DNA of 64,000 nt from Trichocoleus desertorum ATA4-8-CV12 (GCA_019358975.1 JAHHIL010000004.1:124001-188000), one strand, 5' to 3'; counted from the stretch's first letter, positions 35,129 through 45,339 are shown. Translations and numbers: made by a program. Notes: generated by a model from the letters alone, not told the origin.

Positions 35129-35617
35129 ATCGTAGCCCAGAAACAGCTAATTAACCGTCAAATCACGTCCCCTCAGGTCTTCCTAATTGACCATGAAAAT
35201 AACAATCGTGGCTTGATCGATACCAATGAAGCCCTAAGGCTGGCTGAGAGTTTAGAGCTTGACCTAGTAGTGGTCTCGCAGGGTAAGGACGCTCCAGTCG
35301 CTAAGATTTTAAATTACGGCAAGCTGCAATATCAACAGAAGAAGCGGCAGAGCCAAGGTTCTCGACCAACCGTCAAAGAAGTCAGGCTTCGTCCGAATGT
35401 GGGCGTGTCTGATTACAAGCTACGGATTGATAATGCTATTGAGTGGTTGGGTAAAGGCGACTCAGTTAAGTTCATGATTCGTCTGCGGGGTCGAGAAAAT
35501 CAATTTCGCGATCGCGCTGGGGACTTACTAGATCGGATTGCAGCAGACCTCAGTCAAGTTGGTAAAGTACAGTCGCTTGATAAACGGTCACTGATTGTTC
35601 AGGTCGTTCCTGCCTAG
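35129..35617 (+). CDS. infC: Translation initiation factor IF-3 with a non-canonical start
   Basis: 162 residues. The N-terminal domain reads KQLINRQITSPQVFLIDHEN and GLIDTNEALRLAESLELDLVVVS; the C-terminal domain has KEVRLRPNVGVSDYKLRIDN, GDSVKFMIRLRGRENQ and KRSLIVQV. No ATG, GTG or TTG lies in frame before the conserved N-terminus: the first is a TTG at 35213, which would delete 28 conserved residues, and a stop at 35108 closes the frame. The start must be ATC at 35129 (6 nt after AGGAG at 35118-35122) or ATT at 35126. Rare AUU/AUC starts let IF-3 limit its own translation, as in E. coli. The KILNYGK wording differs from the main cyanobacterial IF-3 (RIMDYGK), so this may be a second copy. 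Confidence 0.88.
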   Translation: MVAQKQLINRQITSPQVFLIDHENNNRGLIDTNEALRLAESLELDLVVVSQGKDAPVAKILNYGKLQYQQKKRQSQGSRPTVKEVRLRPNVGVSDYKLRIDNAIEWLGKGDSVKFMIRLRGRENQFRDRAGDLLDRIAADLSQVGKVQSLDKRSLIVQVVPA

Positions 35618-35650
35618 GCCTGCCTAAAGACTTAGGAATAATTTTTGGTT

Positions 35651-35686
35651 GTAGGGGCACCCGTCACAGGGACCCCTACTGTTTTA
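35651..35686 (+). terminator. Terminator after the IF-3 gene
   Basis: GTAGGGG (35651-35657) pairs with CCCCTAC (35673-35679), with a further CCC/GGG pair inside the loop, followed by TGTTTTA. It separates infC from the converging por gene. Confidence 0.7.
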
Positions 35687-35718
35687 TGTGTAGATAGCCA
35701 ATGCCGCACGTTGTTTGG

Positions 35719-36723
<1,005 letters not shown>

Positions 36724-36966
36724 CTAGGATCTCATACCAGTGAACCCGCGATGCTTATTTCTCGATTGGGTGCTAAGGGGACTGCTCGACACAAAATTGA
36801 CCGATCGCGATCGCTGGAATTAAGTTCTCATGCGGTTTGTAGACAAAAATAAATTATCGAAAAGCTTAGTGTTTAGCTCGTTGCTGAATATAAAGGTTTG
36901 TGTGGATCTATTAAGTGCTGGGGCAAACCGTTCCAGCGGGTCTTTAAGCCGAACTGGGTAGAAAAA

Positions 36967-37506
36967 TCAAATTTGTAGCACGAAGCTATCCCGGCGGTGG
37001 AAGTCAGCTTCTGAGCCCGTGTGAGCCAAAGCCCAGTAAGTGACCTCACTCTCGTTGGTTTTAACCACTGCGGTAATCGCTACTTCTAAAGGTTGCTCGT
37101 CGGGTACGATCGCCGCCAAATTTAGCTCAAGAGAAAGCGTGGGGGCTTCCGGTTGAGTTTCTACTGCAAAGGGCAGCACTGTAAAAGCTGTTTCCTCTTG
37201 CATTTTTTGACGATAGCCATCGAAGCGATAGACGTTCCAGTCACCAGATGGGGAGAGATTGAATTCCCAGTAGCGATCGCTGCCCTTTTGTCCCAGAAAG
37301 AACTCAAAACAAGTCTCCTGCCACAGCTCATGTTGCCGAGTTGGGATGTCTGTTGGAGCGGCGATCGCAATTTTAGACAGATCGCCAGAGAGTGCATAAC
37401 GGATATGGAGTGTCTGTGCTTGACGAGTAAGGGTACCTGTAATCTGGAGATTTGGAGGTGAATTGGGATCAGGAAAGGGTTGCAGAGAGAAAGCTTGGCT
37501 CTTCAT
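36967..37506 (-). CDS. DOMON-like domain protein
   Basis: 179 residues, mostly beta strands. LWQETCFEFFLG, YWEFNLSPSGDWNVYRFDGYR and LELNLAA form the pattern of the cyanobacterial DOMON-like family, related to CBM9 and heme- or sugar-binding DOMON domains. There is no signal peptide. Its ATG overlaps the stop of the upstream sugar-kinase-like gene (ATGA), so the two are translationally coupled. A sugar-binding role would suit that partner; this is inference. Confidence 0.75.
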   Translation of the reverse strand: MKSQAFSLQPFPDPNSPPNLQITGTLTRQAQTLHIRYALSGDLSKIAIAAPTDIPTRQHELWQETCFEFFLGQKGSDRYWEFNLSPSGDWNVYRFDGYRQKMQEETAFTVLPFAVETQPEAPTLSLELNLAAIVPDEQPLEVAITAVVKTNESEVTYWALAHTGSEADFHRRDSFVLQI

Positions 37507-38642
37507 CGCAAATCGGAGATCAGATTTTGGAGAGTGGTGGCTTGAGATTCGATACTTTCAGTTAGCTTGAACTGCACCAAAGCTCTAGCTAGGTTATGTT
37601 CTGGGTGTTTGACCTTGAAATAAACATTCCCTGCCAGGTGATCGCTCAAGAACCGCAGCCCTAACTCAAAAGCGAGCAGACGGATGGAGTCGTACAGGTA
37701 GTCATAGTCTGATTCAGTCAGGAAGTCTTGGGCGATCGCTAGATATCCTTTAAGGATGCCTTGGCACAGATCCATGTCAAACTGCACTGTTTCCCATTGT
37801 TGAGTTTCTTCTCCTGCTGGATTGCAACCCGATCGCAGGCAATCTCCAATGTCGTAATGGACCAAACCAGGCTTAACGGTATCGAGATCAACGATGCTGA
37901 CTGCTTTTCCGGTCGTGATATCAAACATCACATTATTAATTTTGGGATCTCCGTGCATGAGGCGGAGTGGCAGCTTACCCTGGGCTTTGGCATCTTCCAG
38001 GACATGCGTTAAAGCTTGGCGATCGCGAACAAATTTTAAGCAGTAAGAGACTTCGGCTGTAGAGCTAACGTTGGTTTGAGCCAGCGCTTGCTCGTAGTGC
38101 TGCCAGTAACTAGGAGTGATGTGGAAACCTTCTAAGGTATCGGCTAGCTGAGCGGGAGGGAGATCACTAATCAAGCTGTGAAACATGCCCAAGGCGTAAC
38201 CCACCTCTTGAGCCTGGTTTACGTCTTGCATCGTGTCGAAAGAGGTAGAGCCTTCAATGAAGCTAATCGCACGCCAGAAAGAGCCGTACTCATCAATCCA
38301 ATGATCTTGTGCGTCTTGGGTGAGGAGGACACGCGGAATTTCCCAGCGACGGTTGAGCGGGGTACGTTGTAGGCGATCGCACACATGCTCGGTGAGGATG
38401 CGCATGTTTTGCATCACCAAGTCTGGACGACGAAAAACTTGAGTGTTGATGCGTTGTAGGACGAAGCGGGTTTGGTCAAGATCATCCAAGGCGACGAGAA
38501 AGGTGTCATTAATATTGCCGTTACCAAAAGCTTGGACGCTGGTAATTTTGCCTTGGTGGGCAAATTGGTCGGCGATCGCCACATGGGGATCTAAGGTGTT
38601 TCTGGGGGTGCGATCGCTGGTCATATCTGCCCTGGTTGACAT
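37503..38642 (-). CDS. Aminoglycoside-phosphotransferase-fold kinase (NahK-like)
   Basis: 379 residues of the APH/choline kinase fold. FGNGNINDTFLV is the nucleotide loop, FVLQRINTQVF holds the ATP-binding region, LRLMHGDPKINNVMF is the catalytic loop (Asp and Asn) and SIVDLDTVKPG the Mg2+ site. The NINDT, QRIN and HGDPK wording matches N-acetylhexosamine 1-kinase and related sugar kinases. The first ten codons and the promoter are present a second time at 39546-39699. Confidence 0.82.
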   Translation of the reverse strand: MSTRADMTSDRTPRNTLDPHVAIADQFAHQGKITSVQAFGNGNINDTFLVALDDLDQTRFVLQRINTQVFRRPDLVMQNMRILTEHVCDRLQRTPLNRRWEIPRVLLTQDAQDHWIDEYGSFWRAISFIEGSTSFDTMQDVNQAQEVGYALGMFHSLISDLPPAQLADTLEGFHITPSYWQHYEQALAQTNVSSTAEVSYCLKFVRDRQALTHVLEDAKAQGKLPLRLMHGDPKINNVMFDITTGKAVSIVDLDTVKPGLVHYDIGDCLRSGCNPAGEETQQWETVQFDMDLCQGILKGYLAIAQDFLTESDYDYLYDSIRLLAFELGLRFLSDHLAGNVYFKVKHPEHNLARALVQFKLTESIESQATTLQNLISDLR

Positions 38643-38765
38643 AGGAAACTCTGCTCACTACTCGCCATGACACAGTGTACGGCGTTGCTACTCCCTAATC
38701 CACAAACTTGGGTCGCTATAGCGGTTATCCTGTAATATACCGACCCAAGTTAACCAGGTCAGACA
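38613..38765. repeat. Direct repeat, copy A
   Basis: About 153 bp including the first codons and promoter of the kinase gene. Copy B is at 39546-39699 in the same orientation. Shared stretches include ATCGCTGGTCATATCTGCC, CATGACACAGTGTA, TGTAATATACCGAC/CGTAATATACCGAC and CCAGGTCAGA. The two copies bracket the vapBC pair. Confidence 0.85.
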
Positions 38766-38767
38766 AG

Positions 38768-39181
38768 TTAGGGTAATAACTCAAAATAATTGCAGTGTCT
38801 TGGACGAACCATTGTGAAGTCGCGTTGGTCAAGAGTTAGTACACGAGTAATATTCCCCCTCTCAGCCAGTGCAACAATGGCTGCATCTGTAAAGTCAAGG
38901 TGACTATCAGCGTACTGCTCTAACACTTCATTCGCTCGGACTAAGTCCTCCAGTAAAGAGGATTCAATTTGAACGTCACTGGCTAAAAGCTTGGATAGAA
39001 AAACGCGCATTGCCTTATGCCCTAGCCTAGATGCCACCAAGTAACAAACTTCCGGGAGAACCACGGTAGGCAAAATTAGTGGTTCATTAAGAGTTTGAGC
39101 AACAGTTAAAACTCGATGGTGATTGCGATCGCTTTGATCTGTAAGCGCAAAAAGGAAGCTGGTATCGAGTATGGCGGTCAT
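38768..39181 (-). CDS. vapC: PIN-domain toxin, VapC family
   Basis: 137 residues. The PIN nuclease acidic residues are Asp6 (ILDTSFL), Glu44 (LPEVCY), Asp99 in DFTDAAIVA and Asp118/Asp121 (LTLDQRDF). VapC toxins cut specific tRNAs or rRNA and stop translation unless bound by the antitoxin. Its ATG overlaps the stop of the antitoxin gene by four bases, the usual coupling. Confidence 0.88.
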   Translation of the reverse strand: MTAILDTSFLFALTDQSDRNHHRVLTVAQTLNEPLILPTVVLPEVCYLVASRLGHKAMRVFLSKLLASDVQIESSLLEDLVRANEVLEQYADSHLDFTDAAIVALAERGNITRVLTLDQRDFTMVRPRHCNYFELLP

Positions 39182-39450
39182 GGAGAATTATTCGGCTTCA
39201 AACTCCAGCCTTGAATCGGATCAATCTCTTGATGCAAAACTTCTTCATCCCGCTCTGAAAGATCCTGTTCGCCAGAATCTCCTAGTCCTGCGATCGAGAG
39301 CAAGAAGGATGAGCCTTGCTTTCTTTCTTGAGATTGAGCTGATTTGTAACGGAGATAGTCAACGAAGCTGGCAAGTTCAACCAATACTTCATCCGGAAGC
39401 GTACTAACTGCTTGAATGAGTTTCTGACGCTCTGCCATTGGTGCATCCAT
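39178..39450 (-). CDS. vapB: VapB-like antitoxin
   Basis: 90 residues: a helical N-terminus (LIQAVSTLPDEVLVELASFVDYLRYK, resembling DUF2281-type antitoxins) and an acidic, poorly structured C-terminus (LSERDEEVLHQEIDP) that would wrap around the toxin. It may start at ATG 39450 or at 39438 (MAERQ). It lies first in the operon, as antitoxins usually do. Confidence 0.8.
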   Translation of the reverse strand: MDAPMAERQKLIQAVSTLPDEVLVELASFVDYLRYKSAQSQERKQGSSFLLSIAGLGDSGEQDLSERDEEVLHQEIDPIQGWSLKPNNSP

Positions 39451-39545
39451 TGTTCAAGTGTTCAAGAAGGTAAGAATGTTCTAACTCATTTTACTTCTAC
39501 TTTAAAGGGCTCTGATTATTGTGAGCTAACTGCGCTACCAGGGCA

Positions 39546-39699
39546 ATCGCTGGTCATATCTGCCCTGGTTAACATGGGAAACTCCGCTCACTACTCACCA
39601 TGACACAGTGTAAAGCGTTGCTGGTTCCTAATCCATAAGTCAGAGCCAGCTATCGTTGCTTCCCCGTAATATACCGACTCAAATCAGCCAGGTCAGAAC
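39546..39699. repeat. Direct repeat, copy B
   Basis: Matches copy A (38613-38765) with roughly one change in ten at its kinase end. Read on the minus strand it still encodes MLTRADMTSD, close to the kinase start MSTRADMTSD, then runs into a stop. It lies in the 450-bp gap 39451-39900, the rest of which (39700-39900) is AT-rich with no gene seen. Confidence 0.85.
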
Positions 39700-39900
39700 A
39701 GTTTCAGAATAAAGGTTTGGGTAATAGCCAAAATTTGAGCTATGGTTGCGATCGCTTTAAATAAGTGCACCCACTTGTGCTTACAAGAAATAAAAGCATA
39801 CAGCACACAAAGATTCATTACTGCAAGAGAGCTTTACCTATGAATAATTCTGTCACGCTAACCAGGAGACAGGCATAACTTAATACAATTAGTGCTCATG

Positions 39901-41637
39901 TTACGTAGTTTGAACAAGGATTTCATCAATTCGAGTTTTTGCATTACGAGTTTTAAGAAAAGCAACCTCCGAAAAGTTATTCTGCCTACTGAAAGACCTC
40001 TCCAAATTCATTGCCTTTCTTAAAATTTCTAAAGCTTCATCATAAAACCCTTGAATTTTCTGAAGGTTTTCAAAACGAAATTCGATAGAGCGCTGACGGG
40101 AAAGTTCATGTAAAATGTACAAAATATAATATGAGCTATGTAAAACAAAGGATTTTTCTGGCTGAAATGATAGGTTACGTCTTACAACTTTTTTCTCTAG
40201 CTCAATTTTTTCACATAGTTTGTAGGGTAGCAATATTTTATCTGCGTTTATATCGTCATTGAATATTTCCTCATAGTATTTCTCAGTAAAGATAAATTTT
40301 TTCCTATCCTTCGCTTCTAAAGGCATTTTGTTGTAGAAAGCCATTAAGAATTGACCTGCTTTTTCAGCATCTATTCTCTTATGCTTAGGCTTGCCAAAGT
40401 GTTGGTTATGTTTGCGTTCATAGTAATAGTCCATAGCTAAAAATTCTTGTTCTATTTTCTGTTGAACAAAATCTATAGAGCGAACATCTCGGTTTTTGAC
40501 AGGATTTTGGCTGTTAGTGTATTCAGCTATACTACTACTCAAGGAAGGCTCCTTGGTTTCATATATACGACACAGAAGCTGGATGTTTGTTAACTTGCTT
40601 GAATCTTCCAAAAAAGCCTCGTACAATGCATGGATTGTTTGGCTTCCATTTACTATTTGAATATTTTCAATCTCTATAGTAGTAGCTCGTCTATTTTGAT
40701 ATTTGACCTTATCGCAAGTAATAGTAATCCTATTGCTAAAATAGAAAAATCTATAGTTCTCGTCTGACAAAGCTGTTTTCTTTATGCTTTTATTAATCTG
40801 AGATTTTTTCTGATAAATCCTTACATTATCCTCAAAAATATCCTCAAGAATTGAGTATTTCTTCAAATCCTCATATCCTTCTTCATCTAGATCAACCTTA
40901 TTTCTAATACTTTCATCATCTAAAACAATTCGGATCAGCTCTCTAGCTTCAACGTTGGCAATCAAAGCACTCAAATCTCCATCGGTCTTTCCAAAGAAGT
41001 TATCATCAACAGCCTTTAGCTTTACATTTACTCTTCTTTTCTTACCTTTCGTAATTAGCTTAACTAAATCATCTATTAGATGGCATTCAATTTCAACATT
41101 GGAGTATTTACTAATTCCTCTCTCGAATCTCTTTCTCTCATTTTCTGGAAGACCATTACCAAAGTTAGCACAGAGGTGTATAACAAAGCTTGGATATGAA
41201 CCGAAAAGGTTCCATATCTCCTCGACTTTTGAATATAGGATAGGGTTGACAGTTGTATTAAACGCCTCGCCCTTGTTCATTAAATCTTCTAAAAAGCTGA
41301 GTATTTTATCAATCTCACCTGATGGATAGTGAGTGCTTGCTATCTTTTTGTCGTTGTCCGTATATTTGCAATTGAATAGATGCACTCTGGGATTTTCGTC
41401 ATTCTCTAGTTCTTCTATGTAAACAGCATCAATCTCTCGATCATGGCCACTATTTTTACCAGATTTTTTCAGATAATTACTGTCAGTGATTGAGTCTTCT
41501 ACTTCGTCATCTTGCAATCCTAAGATTAAATCAAAAACGAGATGATAAAAACCATTTGAGCTTTCTTGAAAGCCAAAATCAGCAGCATACTTTTTGACCT
41601 TGGTATGAATTAGAGAAAAGTCTTGGTAGGAAGGCAC
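39901..41637 (-). CDS. AIPR-family abortive-infection protein
   Basis: 578 residues. The C-terminal two thirds hold the AIPR pattern: IENIQIVNGSQTIHALYEA, IAEYTNSQNPVKNRDVRS and YYYERKHNQHFGK. The N-terminal part has a PD-(D/E)xK-like layout, HDREIDAVYI then VHLFNCKY, with Asn in place of the second acid. The family is linked to abortive infection and to restriction loci. The gene is clearly more AT-rich than its neighbours and has few HIP1 sites, suggesting recent transfer. A GTG at 41637 with GGAG about 8 nt upstream is the start. No restriction-modification partner is adjacent. Confidence 0.85.
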   Translation of the reverse strand: MPSYQDFSLIHTKVKKYAADFGFQESSNGFYHLVFDLILGLQDDEVEDSITDSNYLKKSGKNSGHDREIDAVYIEELENDENPRVHLFNCKYTDNDKKIASTHYPSGEIDKILSFLEDLMNKGEAFNTTVNPILYSKVEEIWNLFGSYPSFVIHLCANFGNGLPENERKRFERGISKYSNVEIECHLIDDLVKLITKGKKRRVNVKLKAVDDNFFGKTDGDLSALIANVEARELIRIVLDDESIRNKVDLDEEGYEDLKKYSILEDIFEDNVRIYQKKSQINKSIKKTALSDENYRFFYFSNRITITCDKVKYQNRRATTIEIENIQIVNGSQTIHALYEAFLEDSSKLTNIQLLCRIYETKEPSLSSSIAEYTNSQNPVKNRDVRSIDFVQQKIEQEFLAMDYYYERKHNQHFGKPKHKRIDAEKAGQFLMAFYNKMPLEAKDRKKFIFTEKYYEEIFNDDINADKILLPYKLCEKIELEKKVVRRNLSFQPEKSFVLHSSYYILYILHELSRQRSIEFRFENLQKIQGFYDEALEILRKAMNLERSFSRQNNFSEVAFLKTRNAKTRIDEILVQTT

Positions 41638-41983
41638 TTGTATTACTCCAAATTTTCGAGAGTGTAACTACATATTATCCCATTAGCTTTTCGAGTCATT
41701 GGCTTAACTTTTAGTCTGGTTATACTTGGCAAGTTATTAAAGAGTACACCTCTTTATGAAAATCCTAATCAAGCCCAAGATGTATGAAATATTGATGGCT
41801 GTTATTCTAGGTATTCCCTACTGGTTGCCACCCTCAAATTTAGCTCCCCTCTTTTATTCTTCGAGCGCCTCTTTTGGTAAAAATCTATTGCGATCGCATC
41901 TTCTACAAAACTAGTGAACATGCCGCTATCATAGGACTTATCCATAGTTCCTTCTGGCAATTTTTCGTTAGTTGCGATCGCAG
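41638..41983. other. AT-rich intergenic region
   Basis: 346 bp between the AIPR gene and the Uma2 gene, holding their divergent promoters. No open frame, hairpin or RNA gene of note was seen. Confidence 0.45.
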
Positions 41984-42547
41984 ATGACTCCTGCCCTGCC
42001 TCAAACCCTCACCCTCGAAGAATTTCTCAAGTTACCAAATCTTGAGGAATCTCCCGCTTGGGAGTATGTAGGGGGACGGGCAATTCAGAAACCCATGCCC
42101 AAAACTCGACACTCCATCCTGCAAAAACGCCTCATTGCTGCGATCGACAACCATAGTGATACTTATACAGCCCTGCCAGAGCTGCGATGCACATTTGGCG
42201 GTCGCTCTATCGTACCGGATATTGCAGTGGTTGCTTGGAATCGGATTCCACTCAAAGAAACTGGAGAACCAGAGGACGACTTTTTGACAGCACCTGATTG
42301 GTCTATCGAGATTCTGTCACCTGACCAAAAAGCCAATCGCGTGATTGACAATCTTTTACACTGTCTTCAAAACGGTTGTCAGTTAGGTTGGTTGATTGAC
42401 CCAGATGATTATTCCGTTTTAATCTTTGCCCCTCAGCAAGAACCCAAAGTTAGTCGAGGAGATCAATCGCTGCGTGTATTAGCAGGGATCGATTTAGCAT
42501 TAAATGCTTCACAGATTTTTGCTTGGTTGCAGCTAGGAAAACGATGA
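41984..42547 (+). CDS. Uma2-family (DUF820) putative endonuclease
   Basis: 187 residues of the PD-(D/E)xK-fold family that is greatly expanded in cyanobacteria. LTLEEFLKLPNLEESPAWEYVGG, the acid in RSIVPDIAVVA and the WSIEILSPDQKANRV block (Glu-x-Leu ... Lys) are the family's active-site elements. The role is uncertain; many copies are tied to mobile DNA. ATG 41984 is used rather than a TTG four codons earlier. Confidence 0.88.
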   Translation: MTPALPQTLTLEEFLKLPNLEESPAWEYVGGRAIQKPMPKTRHSILQKRLIAAIDNHSDTYTALPELRCTFGGRSIVPDIAVVAWNRIPLKETGEPEDDFLTAPDWSIEILSPDQKANRVIDNLLHCLQNGCQLGWLIDPDDYSVLIFAPQQEPKVSRGDQSLRVLAGIDLALNASQIFAWLQLGKR

Positions 42548-42594
42548 AACTCTCTCAGAAACTAGCGATCGCTCTTCTACTCTAAGCAATTCGA

Positions 42595-43968
42595 TCAGAG
42601 TCGTGTTCTGACAGCCTGACGGATTTCATTCATGCGCTGGTAGAGAGTACCGGGACACCCTGTAGCCACGCGATCGCGATGTCCAATAATTCGAGGGAGT
42701 TGTCGAACCACCATCCCTTCTACCAAAGTACCGACTGGTGTAGTGGGGTCAATAATCCGCATACGTTTGCAGAGAATGGTACAGATAGCAACAACCGAAT
42801 CAAACTGCTGTGGGGTAACGCGTCTCAGGTTTTGGAAGTCGCCATCAACCGCCACTCCAAATCCATCATTAATCACATCATGCGCCCCTTTCTTTAGACT
42901 CGATCGGCCCTCATAGACCCTACCACTCGGCATCACGATATAGTGATAGCCAATATCAGAATAGCCGCTACTTTTGAGATGGATATCCAAGATAAAGCGC
43001 ATTCGTTGAATTTCCTGAGCCTGAGTTGCATTCGCAGGTAAAGCAGCGATGACCGTATGATGCAGTGTGATCCGCTGCGGATTGATCAAATCCGGAATGA
43101 TATCAGGCGTTGGGGTTGAAGTCCAAAGCGTGTAAGGAAAGATTTGTAACGTGGGCTGTGGGTTATCTACTGTGAGTTCAATTTCTACCTTTTCTTGGTC
43201 AGACGCAATTAACTCAACTAGACGCTTGCCTCCTTGATTGAAGAAAAGCGTTGCTTGCCAGCGTTGATCTTGAACAATCGGGCGCGAAATCACATATTGT
43301 TTGTCTACTCGAATCACTAGCTGTTGACCATTCTCGAACCCTTTTGCCTCCCCTTGGAGCACAAATCCTTCTCCCACTTGAAGCGATGAACTAGGTGGAG
43401 TGATGCTCAAACGTAGTGCCGCAGAAGCAACAGCGATCGTCACAGTTTCGCTGAGGATAGGATTACCCGTGGCATCGTCTGTAGAAGCCGTCATCCGGCG
43501 TGTACCAGGCTGTAGAAACTGAAACTGCGTTCGCCACGAGCCATCCGTCGCGACAATGCCACCGTTAATTTTGAATTGATTGTCAATCGTTAAGACGACG
43601 GACTTCCCCTCAGATCCCAGTGCCGTCCCACTCAGCGCAAATAGCTCTCTCGCTACTACCTCTTGGGGAGCCGATGTGATCTGAATAGTTTTAGGAGGAG
43701 CATCAATCACATTAATCGCGATCGGTTGGCTCCGGATCGTATTTCCCTGTGCATCCTTAATCGCAAATACCAGACGACGAGTTCCGAGTTGGGTAAAGCG
43801 AAAACGCAGGCTCCAGGTACCGTTTGCTGCCACGGCACCCGCTCCATTCTCAAAGCGATCGTCAAAGATCACGGTTAGGGGTCTGCCTTCGTAGCCCACA
43901 GCAGTACCACTGATGACTAAGAACTCTTCATTTCTAACCTGGCTTGGAAAGGATGTAATTTGAATCAT
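42595..43968 (-). CDS. N-acetylmuramoyl-L-alanine amidase (PGRP type) with Ig-like repeats
   Basis: 457 residues. Three Ig-like beta-sandwich repeats (each about 90 residues, with the echo VAANGTWSLRFRFTQLGTRR / VATDGSWRTQFQFLQPGTRR) precede a PGRP/amidase_2 domain: zinc His in ITLHHTV, GYHYIVMPSGRVYEGR, and HRD plus Cys in GHRDRVATGCPG. It would cut the amide between MurNAc and the peptide of peptidoglycan. No signal peptide is visible, so export would need another route or it acts on release. ATG 43968 (MIQITSF) is used instead of an upstream TTG. Confidence 0.85.
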   Translation of the reverse strand: MIQITSFPSQVRNEEFLVISGTAVGYEGRPLTVIFDDRFENGAGAVAANGTWSLRFRFTQLGTRRLVFAIKDAQGNTIRSQPIAINVIDAPPKTIQITSAPQEVVARELFALSGTALGSEGKSVVLTIDNQFKINGGIVATDGSWRTQFQFLQPGTRRMTASTDDATGNPILSETVTIAVASAALRLSITPPSSSLQVGEGFVLQGEAKGFENGQQLVIRVDKQYVISRPIVQDQRWQATLFFNQGGKRLVELIASDQEKVEIELTVDNPQPTLQIFPYTLWTSTPTPDIIPDLINPQRITLHHTVIAALPANATQAQEIQRMRFILDIHLKSSGYSDIGYHYIVMPSGRVYEGRSSLKKGAHDVINDGFGVAVDGDFQNLRRVTPQQFDSVVAICTILCKRMRIIDPTTPVGTLVEGMVVRQLPRIIGHRDRVATGCPGTLYQRMNEIRQAVRTRL

Positions 43969-44080
43969 AATCTCTGCCAACTAAAGATACAGCACAGGTT
44001 CTGCGGCCCGGAGTGATGCCAAAAGGATGATAAGTGCCCTTTGTATGCTGATACTATCCGATCAGCCTGTCAAGTTAAGG

Positions 44081-45262
44081 TTAAATGGAGTTGGCGCTTA
44101 GCTGCTCGAACTCCCGATGACACAGGTATAGCGCCCGTGGGACGTGGAAGCAGCCTTTCCATTTGCCGCCTTTAAGATTCAACAACACTTCTCCGCGACG
44201 GTTAAGATAGCCGAACCACTCGCCGTAGTCTGGATCGGCAAAATGGGACCAAGTGTAATCATGCAACTTTTGGTACCATTGCCAGCACTCGTCGCGTCCT
44301 GTTAAGCGATAGCCCATTGCTAAGGCCACCAATGATTCTAGATGCACCCACCATAGTTTTTGATCCCACTCTAGCTGTTGGGGAGGGTGCCCCTCTGCGT
44401 CCATGAAGTAGTACAAGCCGCCATGCTCTGTATCCCACGCAAAGTCGAGGATATTGAGCACTACATCCACGGCTTGGTGAATCGTGGCGGTATCCTGGCG
44501 GCGATCGCTAATATCCATGATGAACCACATGGCCTCAATGCCATGCCCCGGATTGATCAGCCGTCCCTCAAAAGAATCCACAGGGGAGCCATCTGGCGCG
44601 ACGTTTTCGTACATCAACCCGCGATCGCGATCCAAGAAATCGGTCATCACTTCCTGTACTGTGGCCTTTAAGACTTGATCCAATTTCTCCTGAGGCAACA
44701 GCCATTCCATCTCTAAAGAGAGATTAGCTAAGATCATAGGCACCGCTAATGATTTCAGTGGACGAGTACCGGGATAGGTTTTGTTATATTTGCCCTTGGG
44801 GTTCTCCTTGCGGCGCAATACGTTGTTGTAAGCCTGTAACGCGATCTCCTTAGCGCTCTCTGCGCCAGAAGCTAACGCATATTTGCTAAAGGCCATTGCG
44901 GCAAAGCAGTCAGAAAAGATGTTGTAAGGTTGCACCAAAGGATTGCCGAGGCGATCGATCGCGAAGTACCAATTTCCCTCGGCATCTCGACCGTGCTGAG
45001 CCAGGAAATTCGCTCCATGTGCTGCAATCTTGAGCCAATCAGAGCGCTGTTCCAATTGGTTATACAACATCGAGAAAACCCAGACTTGGCGATTTTGCAG
45101 CCAGATAAACTTATCGGTGTCATACACTTGACCTTCACGATCGAGGCAGGTAAAGTAGCCCCCTTGCTGCCAGTCGATCGAGTGCTGTTCCCAGAAAGGA
45201 ATGACATTGTTGAGGAGCGCGTTTTTATAGAGTGCTGCCAGTTGCTTAAAATCGTGCTCCAT
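44081..45262 (-). CDS. N-acylglucosamine 2-epimerase family protein
   Basis: 393 residues forming an alpha6/alpha6 barrel. [55 protein letters not shown] and YLNRRGEV contain the conserved Arg, His and Glu of AGE enzymes, which interconvert GlcNAc and ManNAc. It is close in wording to the characterised Synechocystis AGE (slr1975). Start at ATG 45262 (MEHDF), with GAGG upstream; an ATG five codons earlier is possible. Confidence 0.9.
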   Translation of the reverse strand: MEHDFKQLAALYKNALLNNVIPFWEQHSIDWQQGGYFTCLDREGQVYDTDKFIWLQNRQVWVFSMLYNQLEQRSDWLKIAAHGANFLAQHGRDAEGNWYFAIDRLGNPLVQPYNIFSDCFAAMAFSKYALASGAESAKEIALQAYNNVLRRKENPKGKYNKTYPGTRPLKSLAVPMILANLSLEMEWLLPQEKLDQVLKATVQEVMTDFLDRDRGLMYENVAPDGSPVDSFEGRLINPGHGIEAMWFIMDISDRRQDTATIHQAVDVVLNILDFAWDTEHGGLYYFMDAEGHPPQQLEWDQKLWWVHLESLVALAMGYRLTGRDECWQWYQKLHDYTWSHFADPDYGEWFGYLNRRGEVLLNLKGGKWKGCFHVPRALYLCHREFEQLSANSI

Positions 45263-45339
45263 CTTCAATTCCCTCATCTTTTCAAACTTATTATTGCTTA
45301 CAGTAGACTTCCTGCATGAATCGAATTTTGCCCCCCTAA

